From assembly GCA_016294165.1 (NCBI GenBank), contig JAEDCM010000048.1:1-6989 (forward strand): a DNA stretch of 6,989 bases. The letters are read 5' to 3'. Positions 1 to 5,340 of the stretch are shown here, piece after piece. A program made the translations under genes and the position numbers. Every line of letters begins with the position of its first letter. The first letter of the stretch is position 1. This DNA is from Anaeroplasmataceae bacterium. Its GTDB lineage: Bacteria; Bacillota_I; Bacilli_A; Acholeplasmatales; JAEDCM01. The notes beneath the pieces were generated by a model. It searched no databases and was not told the DNA's origin. It saw nothing but the letters and a program-made list of their open reading frames with translations.

Positions 1-1
1 C

Positions 2-82
2 TATGAACGTGATGATAATAATAATCTTGTAGAAGTAGCACTTAATAAAGCTACCTTTCACATATTGAAAGAACGACTTTGA
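2..82 (+). CDS. C-terminal end of an unidentified protein (5' partial)
   Basis: Frame 2 is open from the window edge to a TGA at 80-82 and gives about 26 residues ending in ATFHILKERL. The composition (mixed charged and hydrophobic residues, AT-rich codons like the other genes) looks like a helical protein C-terminus. The other two forward frames close quickly (TGA at 4-6 in frame 1, TAG in frame 3). I do not recognise the family, and the piece is too short to assign a function. No clear intrinsic terminator follows: the 5-bp pairing around 92-108 has its T run in the loop rather than after the stem. Confidence 0.45.
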   Translation, partial: YERDDNNNLVEVALNKATFHILKERL

Positions 83-293
83 TACAATACGGCAAAGTAT
101 TTTTTTGCTCACAAGGAGATTTTAACTAGGAAAAATAAGCGTTTCCGATTGATTTAAATTATTTTTTGGATTTTAGAGTTTTTTCAGCTACAAGTCATCA
201 AAAAATATAGAAGAAATGGTGTGACTGGGTAAAAATCATTATCACAATTACACGAAAGGTCTAATGTTCTTTATATTTTTAATTAGAAATCAC
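83..293. other. Non-coding spacer, no recognised element
   Basis: AT-rich intergenic DNA between the partial gene and the dehydrogenase promoter. There is an RBS-like AAGGAGAT at 113-120, but no ATG, GTG or TTG follows at a usable distance, and the frames after it close quickly. Weak AT-only pairings exist (161-171 with 197-206) without a terminator-type T tract on the expected strand. I see no RNA gene or riboswitch signature. Confidence 0.5.
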
Positions 294-313
294 TTTTTTT
301 AATTTTTAAAAAA

Positions 314-322
314 TGATATAAT
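314..322 (+). promoter_or_regulatory. Extended -10 promoter of the dehydrogenase gene
   Basis: TGATATAAT is a perfect extended -10 (TGnTATAAT). The -35 position, 17 bp upstream at 294-299, is only a T run, which fits a promoter that relies on the extended -10. Transcription would begin near 329, leaving a very short leader that holds little besides the ribosome binding site at 333-340. Confidence 0.65.
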
Positions 323-332
323 TTAAATATAA

Positions 333-340
333 AAGGAGGT
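333..340 (+). promoter_or_regulatory. Strong Shine-Dalgarno that fixes the dehydrogenase start at 350
   Basis: AAGGAGGT is nearly fully complementary to the 16S anti-SD. It abuts an ATG at 341 (too close to use) and lies about 10 nt before the in-frame ATG at 350. The second ATG is therefore the likely start. Confidence 0.7.
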
Positions 341-349
341 ATGATTGAA

Positions 350-1153
350 ATGAAAAGATTAGAAAATAAAGTTGTTATTGTTACTGGTTCAACAAGTGGA
401 ATTGGTGTAGGCATTGCAAGACTTTGTGCTTTAGAAGGTGCTAAGGTTGTAGTTTGTGGTAGAAGAGAAGAAAAAGGAAATGCAGTTGTTGAAACTATTA
501 AAAATGAAGGCGGAGAAGCATGGTTTCATCAATTTGATATTACAAAATTAGAAACTATTGATTCTCTTTTAAAGGACACATTTGATAAATATGGTCATAT
601 TGATGTTTTAGTAAATAATGCTGCTAATGTTGCTTTAAAGGATGGTAGTGTTAGTGAATTAACAGTTGAAATGTGGGATGCTATTTTTGAATGTGATTTA
701 AGAGGAACATTCTACGCCATTAAGTCAGTTATTCCATATATGGAAAAGAATGAAAATGGTGGTTCTATTATTAATATTGGTTCAATGGCATCAATCAATG
801 GTGATATTTCCTCAACAGCATATGCATGTGCAAAAGCAGGTGTTGATATGCTAACAAAATCAGTTGCTTTACAATATGGTAAGAAAAAAATTAGATGCAA
901 CTGTGTTAGACCAGGTTTAATTGTTACTCCAGAAAATGATTCACGCGTTTTACCGTTTATTAAAAACATTTTCCTAGATAACATTATGGTTGATAGATAT
1001 GGATGCCCAGAAGATATTGGATATATGTGTGTATACCTTGCAAGCAATGAAAGTGCTTATGTTACAGGACAAGTTATGACAGTTGATGGTGGATTAAATT
1101 CTCACGTTCCAACAGTTGCTCAATTTAGAAATTTAAACAAAAAAACTTGGTAA
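350..1153 (+). CDS. Short-chain dehydrogenase/reductase (SDR family NAD(P)-dependent oxidoreductase)
   Basis: A 267-residue classical SDR of full family length: a Rossmann-fold cytosolic enzyme that oxidises or reduces a hydroxyl/carbonyl group with NAD(P). Visible motifs are the cofactor loop TGSTSGIG (12-19), NNAA (89-92, the NNAG equivalent), catalytic Ser145 in NIGS, Tyr158 and Lys162 in the YxxxK motif, PG (188-189) and the C-terminal VTG...VDGG block (239-248). Arg38-Arg39 after the second strand suggests NADPH preference (inference). The fourth member of the usual N-S-Y-K tetrad is altered: the NxxG segment reads DLRG, with Asp116 where Asn is usual. The start at 350 is chosen over 341 because of SD spacing. 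The gene stands alone, with its own promoter upstream and a hairpin terminator downstream, so context gives no substrate. The C-terminal tail after residue 250 (about 17 residues) is polar and family-specific. The family assignment is firm; the substrate is unknown. Confidence 0.93.
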   Translation: MKRLENKVVIVTGSTSGIGVGIARLCALEGAKVVVCGRREEKGNAVVETIKNEGGEAWFHQFDITKLETIDSLLKDTFDKYGHIDVLVNNAANVALKDGSVSELTVEMWDAIFECDLRGTFYAIKSVIPYMEKNENGGSIINIGSMASINGDISSTAYACAKAGVDMLTKSVALQYGKKKIRCNCVRPGLIVTPENDSRVLPFIKNIFLDNIMVDRYGCPEDIGYMCVYLASNESAYVTGQVMTVDGGLNSHVPTVAQFRNLNKKTW

Positions 1154-1197
1154 TAAAGTTGATTATCTTATAAAAGTTTTAATATAAGCATATATTG

Positions 1198-1230
1198 GCC
1201 CATTTGACATTTTTGTCAATGGGCTTTATT
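1198..1230 (+). terminator. Intrinsic terminator of the dehydrogenase gene
   Basis: GCCCATTTGACA (1198-1209) pairs with TGTCAATGGGC (1214-1224) with a single bulged T and a TTTT loop. A modest T-rich tail, TTTATT, follows. It sits about 45 nt after the stop codon at 1151-1153. Confidence 0.75.
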
Positions 1231-1403
1231 ATTTAAATAAATTAATGTTTTAATAGGAAAAATATTTTTAAATGTTTGATCAATAATAAAAAACTATATA
1301 AAACATGTTGCTGCTATTATAAGTTGACAAATTTTAAATTCATAATTTATGTCATTTCATATCTATTGATTTCCAATTTTAAATCTTTACTATATTTTTT
1401 TCA
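1231..1403. other. Non-coding AT-rich spacer between convergent units
   Basis: Lies between the + strand terminator of the dehydrogenase and the - strand terminator of the GGDEF remnant, so it is a convergent 3'-3' spacer. All frames are broken by stops. An isolated TTGACA at 1324-1329 has no convincing -10 partner. I see no RNA gene. Confidence 0.5.
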
Positions 1404-1445
1404 TAAAAAAACCTCCAAAGTAGAATTACAATAATTTGGAGGTTT
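1404..1445 (-). terminator. Intrinsic terminator for the minus-strand GGDEF gene
   Basis: Read on the minus strand, AAACCTCCAAA (1445-1435) pairs perfectly over 11 bp with TTTGGAGGTTT (1419-1409) across a 15-nt loop. A run of seven T follows (1410-1404). It lies about 75 nt beyond the stop of the GGDEF reading frame, in the position and orientation expected for that gene's terminator. Confidence 0.7.
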
Positions 1446-1479
1446 GCACTCTTAATTATTTTATTTGTCTACTTTGGAG
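1413..1479. repeat. 12-bp inverted repeat competing with the terminator stem
   Basis: CTCCAAAGTAGA at 1413-1424 has an exact inverted copy, TCTACTTTGGAG, at 1468-1479. On the minus strand the last T-tract-proximal arm (1424-1409) can pair either with the upstream arm (1479-1468, 12 bp) or with the nearer arm (1445-1435, 11 bp). Two mutually exclusive hairpins, both ending at the same T run, are thus possible. It may be a duplicated terminator arm, an attenuator-like switch or the scar of an inserted element; the sequence does not decide. Confidence 0.5.
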
Positions 1480-1519
1480 ATATCATATCAATTATTTACT
1501 CCTGAAATAGAAGAATAGT

Positions 1520-1915
1520 TTATTCTTCATACATACAAAATTGATTTCTACCTTTTTCTTTGGCTTTATATAAGGCTTTATCTGCTGCTACATATAATTC
1601 GTCAAAGGTTTTAATGTCATCTAAGGTGCTAGCTGAACCTACAGATAGATCAAATCCTTTATTTGCTTGTATTGCAATGCTAATACTATTAAATATTGCA
1701 TTTAAATCATTAAATGTGGCTATATTAAATATTGCGATTGCAAATTCATCTCCACCCATTCGGCAAGATAAACCATTGTTCATAGAAGCTGAATCTATTG
1801 CTTGAGCTATTTTTATAAGGAATTCATCCCTTGCTTTATGCCCATATGTGTCGTTATATCTTTTGAAATAGTCTAAATCAATAATTAATAATGTAACTGG
1901 AGTATTTTTTAAAAT
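1520..1915 (-). pseudogene. 5'-truncated diguanylate cyclase (GGDEF domain) remnant
   Basis: The minus-strand frame is open for 131 codons from 1915 down to a TAA at 1522-1520. It covers most of a GGDEF domain, the catalytic domain that makes cyclic di-GMP from two GTP. In order: the metal/nucleotide segment DLDYFKRYNDTYGH (about 1879-1838), an aligned Asp in KARDEF, the active-site loop GGDEF (1756-1742), SVGSA, and the C-terminal signature ADKALYKAKEKGRNQ. The domain start (the DxLTGLxNR region, roughly 30 residues) and any sensor region are absent. A TGA at 1918-1916 closes the frame and the DNA beyond encodes nothing GGDEF-like. The Arg and Asp of the RxxD inhibitory I-site are Met and Gly here, so feedback inhibition would be missing even in the parent. 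The first in-frame ATG (1783) would start inside the domain and lacks its metal-binding part. Most likely a dead remnant whose front was lost next to the UvrA-like operon. Confidence 0.8.
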
Positions 1916-1998
1916 TCATATTTTTGTTATTACAGTTATATCATAATTAAAGATATGTTAGACTTATATGTTTAAACAATTATTTTATATTATTCTTG

Positions 1999-2019
1999 TT
2001 TGCTATAATTTGCTATAAT
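1999..2019 (+). promoter_or_regulatory. Tandem 10-bp repeat carrying two extended -10 boxes
   Basis: TTTGCTATAA occurs twice head to tail (1999-2008 and 2009-2018), giving TGCTATAAT at 2001-2009 and 2011-2019. Both match TGnTATAAT. No good -35 stands 17 bp before either. They could give a basal transcript of the UvrA-like operon, separate from the operator-containing promoter just downstream. Confidence 0.45.
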
Positions 2020-2034
2020 ATAATAAATAATGTA

Positions 2035-2066
2035 TTGACTCTCCCCTAAGGAGTATAGTGTATATT
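2035..2066 (+). promoter_or_regulatory. MerR-type promoter/operator of the UvrA-like operon
   Basis: A -35 TTGACT (2035-2040) and a -10 TATATT (2061-2066) are 20 bp apart, longer than the 17-bp optimum. The spacer carries an imperfect dyad, ACTCTCCCCT (2038-2047) facing AGGAGTATAGT (2049-2059). An overlong spacer occupied by a dyad starting within the -35 is the hallmark of promoters activated by MerR-family regulators, which untwist the DNA. The same arrangement and nearly the same bases recur at 6901-6931. No MerR gene is visible in the window. The identity of the regulator is inference. Confidence 0.65.
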
Positions 2067-2075
2067 AGTTTCGTA

Positions 2076-2084
2076 AAAGGAGAT
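2076..2084 (+). promoter_or_regulatory. Shine-Dalgarno that fixes the UvrA-like start at 2091
   Basis: AAAGGAGAT lies 8 nt before the ATG at 2091. The frame is also open upstream to a GTG at 2058, but that codon lies inside the operator, upstream of the likely -10, and has no SD. The extra 11 residues are therefore not expected in the protein. Confidence 0.75.
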
Positions 2085-2090
2085 GATTAT

Positions 2091-4355
2091 ATGCATGATA
2101 GTATTATTATTAGAGGGTTAAATCAAAATAACGCCAAGAATATATCTTTAAATATTCCTAAAAACAAAATTGTTGTGTTTACTGGATTATCTGGTAGTGG
2201 TAAGTCAACGATTGTTTTTGATACAATTGCGGCAGAATCACAAAGACAAATGAATGAAACTTATTCTAGCTGGGCAAGAACTAGACTTCCAAAGTATGAA
2301 AAACCAAACGTTGAGTTTTTGGATAATTTGTCTGCTTCTGTAATTATCAATCAGGATCGATTAGGAGGAAATGCACGAAGTACGGTTGGAACCGTTAGTG
2401 ATATGTATTCATTACTAAGATTGTTATATTCAAGGATTGGGACTCCAAGTATCGGACCGGCATCACTATTCTCATTTAATAATCCAAATGGAATGTGTGA
2501 AAACTGTTTTGGTATTGGTAGAACCTATGACTTTGATGTATATAAGGTTATTGATGAAAATAAATCACTTAAGGAAGGTATGATTAATCTACCGGCCTTT
2601 AATCCTGGTAATTATTATTATAAGGTTTATACTAGTGAGGGTTGGTTTGATGAGGATAAAAAGTTTAAGGATTATAGTGAAGAAGAAGTTAATCTTTTAT
2701 TATATGGTAGAAGAACAATAGATGGAGATAGATTGAGCAAGAAAATTGAAGGAATTAAAAATCAATTTCAGAGATTAGTATTGATGAAGGGTGAGGCTGA
2801 ACAAACAGATACAACACTAAAAAAGATTGGAAAGTTTGTTAATCAATGTGAATGTCCAGTGTGTAAGGGTAAGAGATTAAATGCAAAAGCACTAAGTGTA
2901 AAGGTATTAGGGTATACTATTTCTGAGATGTGTGAAATGGAGTTTACAGAGTTAGTATCAGTATTAAAACAAATTGATGATCCAAGAGGAAAGTCAATCG
3001 TTGATGCACTAATTGTTTCTTTGAATAGAATGATAGATATTGGTTTACCTTATCTTTTTATGAATAGAGAAACGGAAACGTTATCGGGAGGAGAAGCACA
3101 ACGTGTTAAGCTTGTTAGATATATGGGATCAAATTTAACAGGTATGACTTACATCTTTGATGAACCTTCAGTTGGAATGCATCCAAGAGATGTTTACCGA
3201 ATGACAGATTTGCTAAAAAACCTTAGAGATAAGGGAAATACCGTTCTAGTTGTTGAACATGATAAAGATATCATAAGCATTGCAGATCACATTATTGATA
3301 TTGGTCCTAAGGCAGGTAAATATGGTGGGGAGGTTATGTTTGAGGGAACATATGAAGACTTGCTTAAGAGTAATACAATTACAGGAGTTGCATTGCGTAA
3401 TAGAATAGAATTAAAAAAATCAGTAAGAATTCCTAATGATTTTTATTCGGTTAATAATGCAAGCATTCATAATCTAAAAAATGTGAGTGTTAAGATACCT
3501 AAAAATGTTTTAACGGTAGTTACTGGCGTGGCTGGTTCTGGCAAATCATCTCTAATTAGAGATGTTTTCGCGAAAAAATACAAGGATGATGTAGTGCTAG
3601 TAGATCAATCTAGCGTTACAGCTACTAATCGTTCGACAATATGTACATTCCTTGGATTCTTCGATGATATTAGAAAGGCATTTGCTAAAAAAAATAATAC
3701 TGATGCTTCATTATTTTCTTTTAATTCCAAAGGAGCATGTCCTAAGTGTAATGGTCGAGGATATATCACAACAGAATTAATATTTATGGATCCTGTAACT
3801 ACAACTTGTGAATATTGTAATGGTAACAGATATAGTGAAGAAACCTTAAATCATAAATATAATGAGAAAACTATTGTGGATGTCTTAAAAATGAGTGTAA
3901 AGGAAGCTTTAAACTTCTTTAAAGATAATAAGAAGATTTTTAATTCTTTATCGGCATTAAATGAAGTTGGTCTAGATTATATATCATTAGGACAACCATT
4001 AAGTACCTTATCAGGTGGAGAACGTCAGCGTGTTAAGCTTGCCAAGGATTTATATAATAGTGGAAGCATCTATATTTTAGATGAGCCTACTACAGGTTTA
4101 CATAAATCAGATATTGAAAAGCTTATTGCATTATTTGAAAAACTAGTAGATAGAGGAAATACAGTAGTGGTAATTGAACATAATACTGATGTAATGAAAC
4201 TTGCGGATTATATTATTGATGTAGGACCTGATGGTGGTTCAAAGGGTGGAGAAATTGTATTTACCGGAACACCTGCTCAATTATTAGAAAGTAATACTAT
4301 TACGGCTGAGTATTTAAGAAATGATTGTTTGGAAGAAAAATTCATGGGGAAATAA
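2091..4355 (+). CDS. UvrA-like ABC ATPase lacking the UvrB-binding domain (DrrC/UvrA2-type)
   Basis: A 754-residue soluble protein with two UvrA-type ABC modules. Module 1: Walker A TGLSGSGKS (31-39), zinc-module cysteines 136/139 and 255/258, signature LSGGEAQR (331-338), Walker B YIFDE (354-358) and H-loop His390. Module 2: Walker A GVAGSGKS (479-486), zinc cysteines 550/553 and 573/576, signature LSGGERQR (640-647), Walker B YILDE (661-665) and H-loop His697. Both ATP sites look intact. Canonical UvrA is about 940 residues. Here the conserved stretch ending LLYSRIG (117) runs almost directly into LFSFNNP (126-132), so the UvrB-binding domain and its adjacent CxxC pair are missing; the insertion domain between residues 139 and 255 is kept. 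Such paralogues bind DNA but should not recruit UvrB. The family includes DrrC (daunorubicin self-resistance) and UvrA2 proteins. It is first in an operon with the HEAT-like gene 1 bp downstream and has a MerR-type promoter. A role in drug or DNA-adduct tolerance is inferred; automated annotation would probably call it excinuclease subunit A. Confidence 0.92.
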   Translation: MHDSIIIRGLNQNNAKNISLNIPKNKIVVFTGLSGSGKSTIVFDTIAAESQRQMNETYSSWARTRLPKYEKPNVEFLDNLSASVIINQDRLGGNARSTVGTVSDMYSLLRLLYSRIGTPSIGPASLFSFNNPNGMCENCFGIGRTYDFDVYKVIDENKSLKEGMINLPAFNPGNYYYKVYTSEGWFDEDKKFKDYSEEEVNLLLYGRRTIDGDRLSKKIEGIKNQFQRLVLMKGEAEQTDTTLKKIGKFVNQCECPVCKGKRLNAKALSVKVLGYTISEMCEMEFTELVSVLKQIDDPRGKSIVDALIVSLNRMIDIGLPYLFMNRETETLSGGEAQRVKLVRYMGSNLTGMTYIFDEPSVGMHPRDVYRMTDLLKNLRDKGNTVLVVEHDKDIISIADHIIDIGPKAGKYGGEVMFEGTYEDLLKSNTITGVALRNRIELKKSVRIPNDFYSVNNASIHNLKNVSVKIPKNVLTVVTGVAGSGKSSLIRDVFAKKYKDDVVLVDQSSVTATNRSTICTFLGFFDDIRKAFAKKNNTDASLFSFNSKGACPKCNGRGYITTELIFMDPVTTTCEYCNGNRYSEETLNHKYNEKTIVDVLKMSVKEALNFFKDNKKIFNSLSALNEVGLDYISLGQPLSTLSGGERQRVKLAKDLYNSGSIYILDEPTTGLHKSDIEKLIALFEKLVDRGNTVVVIEHNTDVMKLADYIIDVGPDGGSKGGEIVFTGTPAQLLESNTITAEYLRNDCLEEKFMGK

Positions 4356-4356
4356 A

Positions 4357-4380
4357 ATGAAAGAAGATATTATAGAATAA
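4357..4380 (+). other. Seven-codon ATG leader and in-frame TAA preceding the HEAT-like gene
   Basis: The ATG at 4357, one base after the UvrA-like stop and about 7 nt after a GGGGA SD-like stretch (4346-4350), reads MKEDIIE and then TAA (4378-4380). The next codon, TTG at 4381, continues in the same frame into the HEAT-like protein without any other break. The start context and the fit of the leader to the rest of the chain suggest the original start was here and that codon 8 became a stop (one base change from AAA, CAA or GAA). Alternatives are a natural uORF with reinitiation at TTG, or a sequencing error. Confidence 0.6.
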
Positions 4381-4797
4381 TTGACTTCAAAGGATGATAA
4401 ATATGCATGTTCTTTTGCGGATAAAATCATTTCAGAAAGTCAGGAAAGCGATGAATGGTATGAATATTTTGATGAATTTGTTTTTTTGCTAAATCGTCCT
4501 AAATCATTGGTGCGAAATCGTGCGATAAACATTCTTGCATCTATTGTAAAGTGGGATGAAGAAAATCGCTTTAATAACGTAATTTCTGATTTTCTTAAGC
4601 ACATTACAGATGAAAAGCCGATTTCTGCAAGACAATGTATTAAAGCCCTTGCGAAGATTGGTTTAGCAAAGCCACAGTATATTCCTAGGATAATATATAA
4701 CCTAGAAAAAGCGGATATATCACAATACAATGATAGTATGCGACCGCTGATTAAAAATGACATTTTAAAGTCTAAAGAGTCTCTAAAGAGTCATTGA
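4381..4797 (+). CDS. Small HEAT-repeat-like helical protein, N-terminus cut by an in-frame stop
   Basis: The open frame gives 138 residues from TTG 4381 to a TGA at 4795-4797. It is all-alpha in character, with HEAT-like helix pairs: LLNRPKSLVRNRAINILASI (about 36-55) and ISARQCIKALAKIGLAKPQY (81-100), each with the Pro/Arg pattern usual for such repeats. There are no membrane segments and no catalytic motif. As I recall, similar small proteins in Clostridia are labelled SufBD protein, a name that says little about function; a scaffold or protein-binding role is only inferred. It is co-transcribed with the UvrA-like ATPase and followed by a strong terminator. Without the upstream ATG (4357), translation would depend on TTG directly after a stop, with no good SD, so expression may be weak, coupled to termination of the leader, or lost. 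It may be a very young pseudogene: no other frameshift or stop is seen. Confidence 0.7.
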   Translation: MTSKDDKYACSFADKIISESQESDEWYEYFDEFVFLLNRPKSLVRNRAINILASIVKWDEENRFNNVISDFLKHITDEKPISARQCIKALAKIGLAKPQYIPRIIYNLEKADISQYNDSMRPLIKNDILKSKESLKSH

Positions 4798-4820
4798 TTC
4801 AATATCATAATAAATTATTA

Positions 4821-4867
4821 GAGGTTACAAATTATTGGGTACCCAACAAATGTGACTTCTTTTTTTT
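4821..4867 (+). terminator. Intrinsic terminator of the UvrA-like operon
   Basis: GAGGTTACA (4821-4829) pairs with TGTGACTTC (4851-4859) over 9 bp including two G-T wobbles, followed by eight T (4860-4867). The loop holds the perfect palindrome TTGGGTACCCAA (4835-4846), which can form its own small helix. It lies 24 nt after the HEAT-like stop codon. Confidence 0.8.
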
Positions 4868-4896
4868 ATCTGTATTTATTAAATTATATTAAAATA

Positions 4897-4905
4897 TGAT
4901 AAAAT
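4897..4905 (+). promoter_or_regulatory. Probable extended -10 promoter of the DUF3795 gene cluster
   Basis: TGATAAAAT matches an extended -10 (TGnTAAAAT), in the first promoter-like position after the upstream terminator. The -35 region (4877-4882) is poor. Transcription would start near 4912, giving a leader of about 78 nt that contains a hairpin at 4915-4965. A second TATAAT at 4964-4969 is less likely, with no TG extension or -35. Confidence 0.45.
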
Positions 4906-4914
4906 ATTAATAAG

Positions 4915-4965
4915 TAAGTTTATGATGAGTATATGTGAATATGGGTAGTTTAATCATAAAACTTA
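4915..4965 (+). other. Hairpin in the leader of the DUF3795 gene
   Basis: TAAGTTTATGAT (4915-4926) is complementary to ATCATAAAACTTA (4953-4965) except for one extra A, giving a 12-bp stem and a 26-nt purine-rich loop (4927-4952). Outer arms ATTAATA (4905-4911) and TATTAAT (about 4972-4978) are also complementary. It ends just before the SD AGGGGG (4979-4984), so folding could affect translation. I recognise no known riboswitch class. Confidence 0.4.
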
Positions 4966-4989
4966 TAATTGTATTAATAGGGGGATATT

Positions 4990-5325
4990 ATGGATAAATT
5001 AATTGCGTGCTGTGGATTAAATTGCGAAGAATGTCAAGCAAGATTAGCAACATTAAAGGATGATGATAAATTAAGAATAAAAGTTGCTAATGAATGGTCA
5101 AAATTAAATAATGTTTTAATTACCAAAGAAATGATAAATTGTCTTGGATGTCGAGTGCAAGGAGTAAAAACACCATTTTGTGATAAACTATGTCCCATTC
5201 GTCAATGTGTAATTAAAAAACAAATTAATACTTGTGGGGATTGTCAAGAATTATATTCTTGTGAAAAAATCAAGATGATAATTTCTAATAATAAAGAAGC
5301 GTTAGATCGATTAAAAAACAAATAA
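4990..5325 (+). CDS. Cysteine-rich DUF3795 domain protein
   Basis: A 111-residue cytosolic protein with the pattern of the DUF3795 family (function unknown). It opens with CCGLNCEEC (Cys7, 8, 12, 15), followed by a charged helix with a conserved-type Trp36. Then come CLGC (51, 54), FCDKLCPIRQC (64, 68, 73), CGDC (82, 85) and Cys91. With 12 cysteines in 111 residues, mostly in CxxC-like pairs, a metal site (zinc or an iron-sulfur cluster) is likely but not proven. Length is normal for the family. The ATG at 4990 is preceded by AGGGGG at 4979-4984. It heads a cluster of + strand genes, with the membrane protein starting 15 nt after its stop, so the two are probably co-transcribed and coupled. 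Confidence 0.85.
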   Translation: MDKLIACCGLNCEECQARLATLKDDDKLRIKVANEWSKLNNVLITKEMINCLGCRVQGVKTPFCDKLCPIRQCVIKKQINTCGDCQELYSCEKIKMIISNNKEALDRLKNK

Positions 5326-5340
5326 TTTTGGAGGCCAAAT

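Noticed and set aside
341..349. ATG at 341 as the dehydrogenase start
   Set aside because: It touches the Shine-Dalgarno sequence (about 1 nt spacing), whereas ATG 350 has ideal spacing and gives the usual SDR N-terminus.
712..1047. Minus-strand open frame of 111 codons inside the dehydrogenase
   Set aside because: Antisense shadow of a clear SDR gene; no RBS or recognisable product.
1324..1352. Isolated TTGACA as a promoter in the convergent spacer
   Set aside because: The -10 position 17 bp downstream is a poor TTATGT and no gene follows on that strand.
1560..1805. Forward open frame of 81 codons opposite the GGDEF remnant
   Set aside because: It is the antisense of the GGDEF frame, which carries unmistakable family motifs. 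The forward protein has no motif or RBS.
1916..1918. TGA upstream of the GGDEF remnant read as Trp (Mycoplasma code)
   Set aside because: TGA is a genuine stop for the HEAT-like frame, all Trp codons in the window are TGG, and the DNA beyond the TGA does not continue the GGDEF domain.
4440..4763. Minus-strand open frame of 107 codons opposite the HEAT-like gene
   Set aside because: Antisense shadow; the plus frame has coherent helical-repeat content and operon placement.
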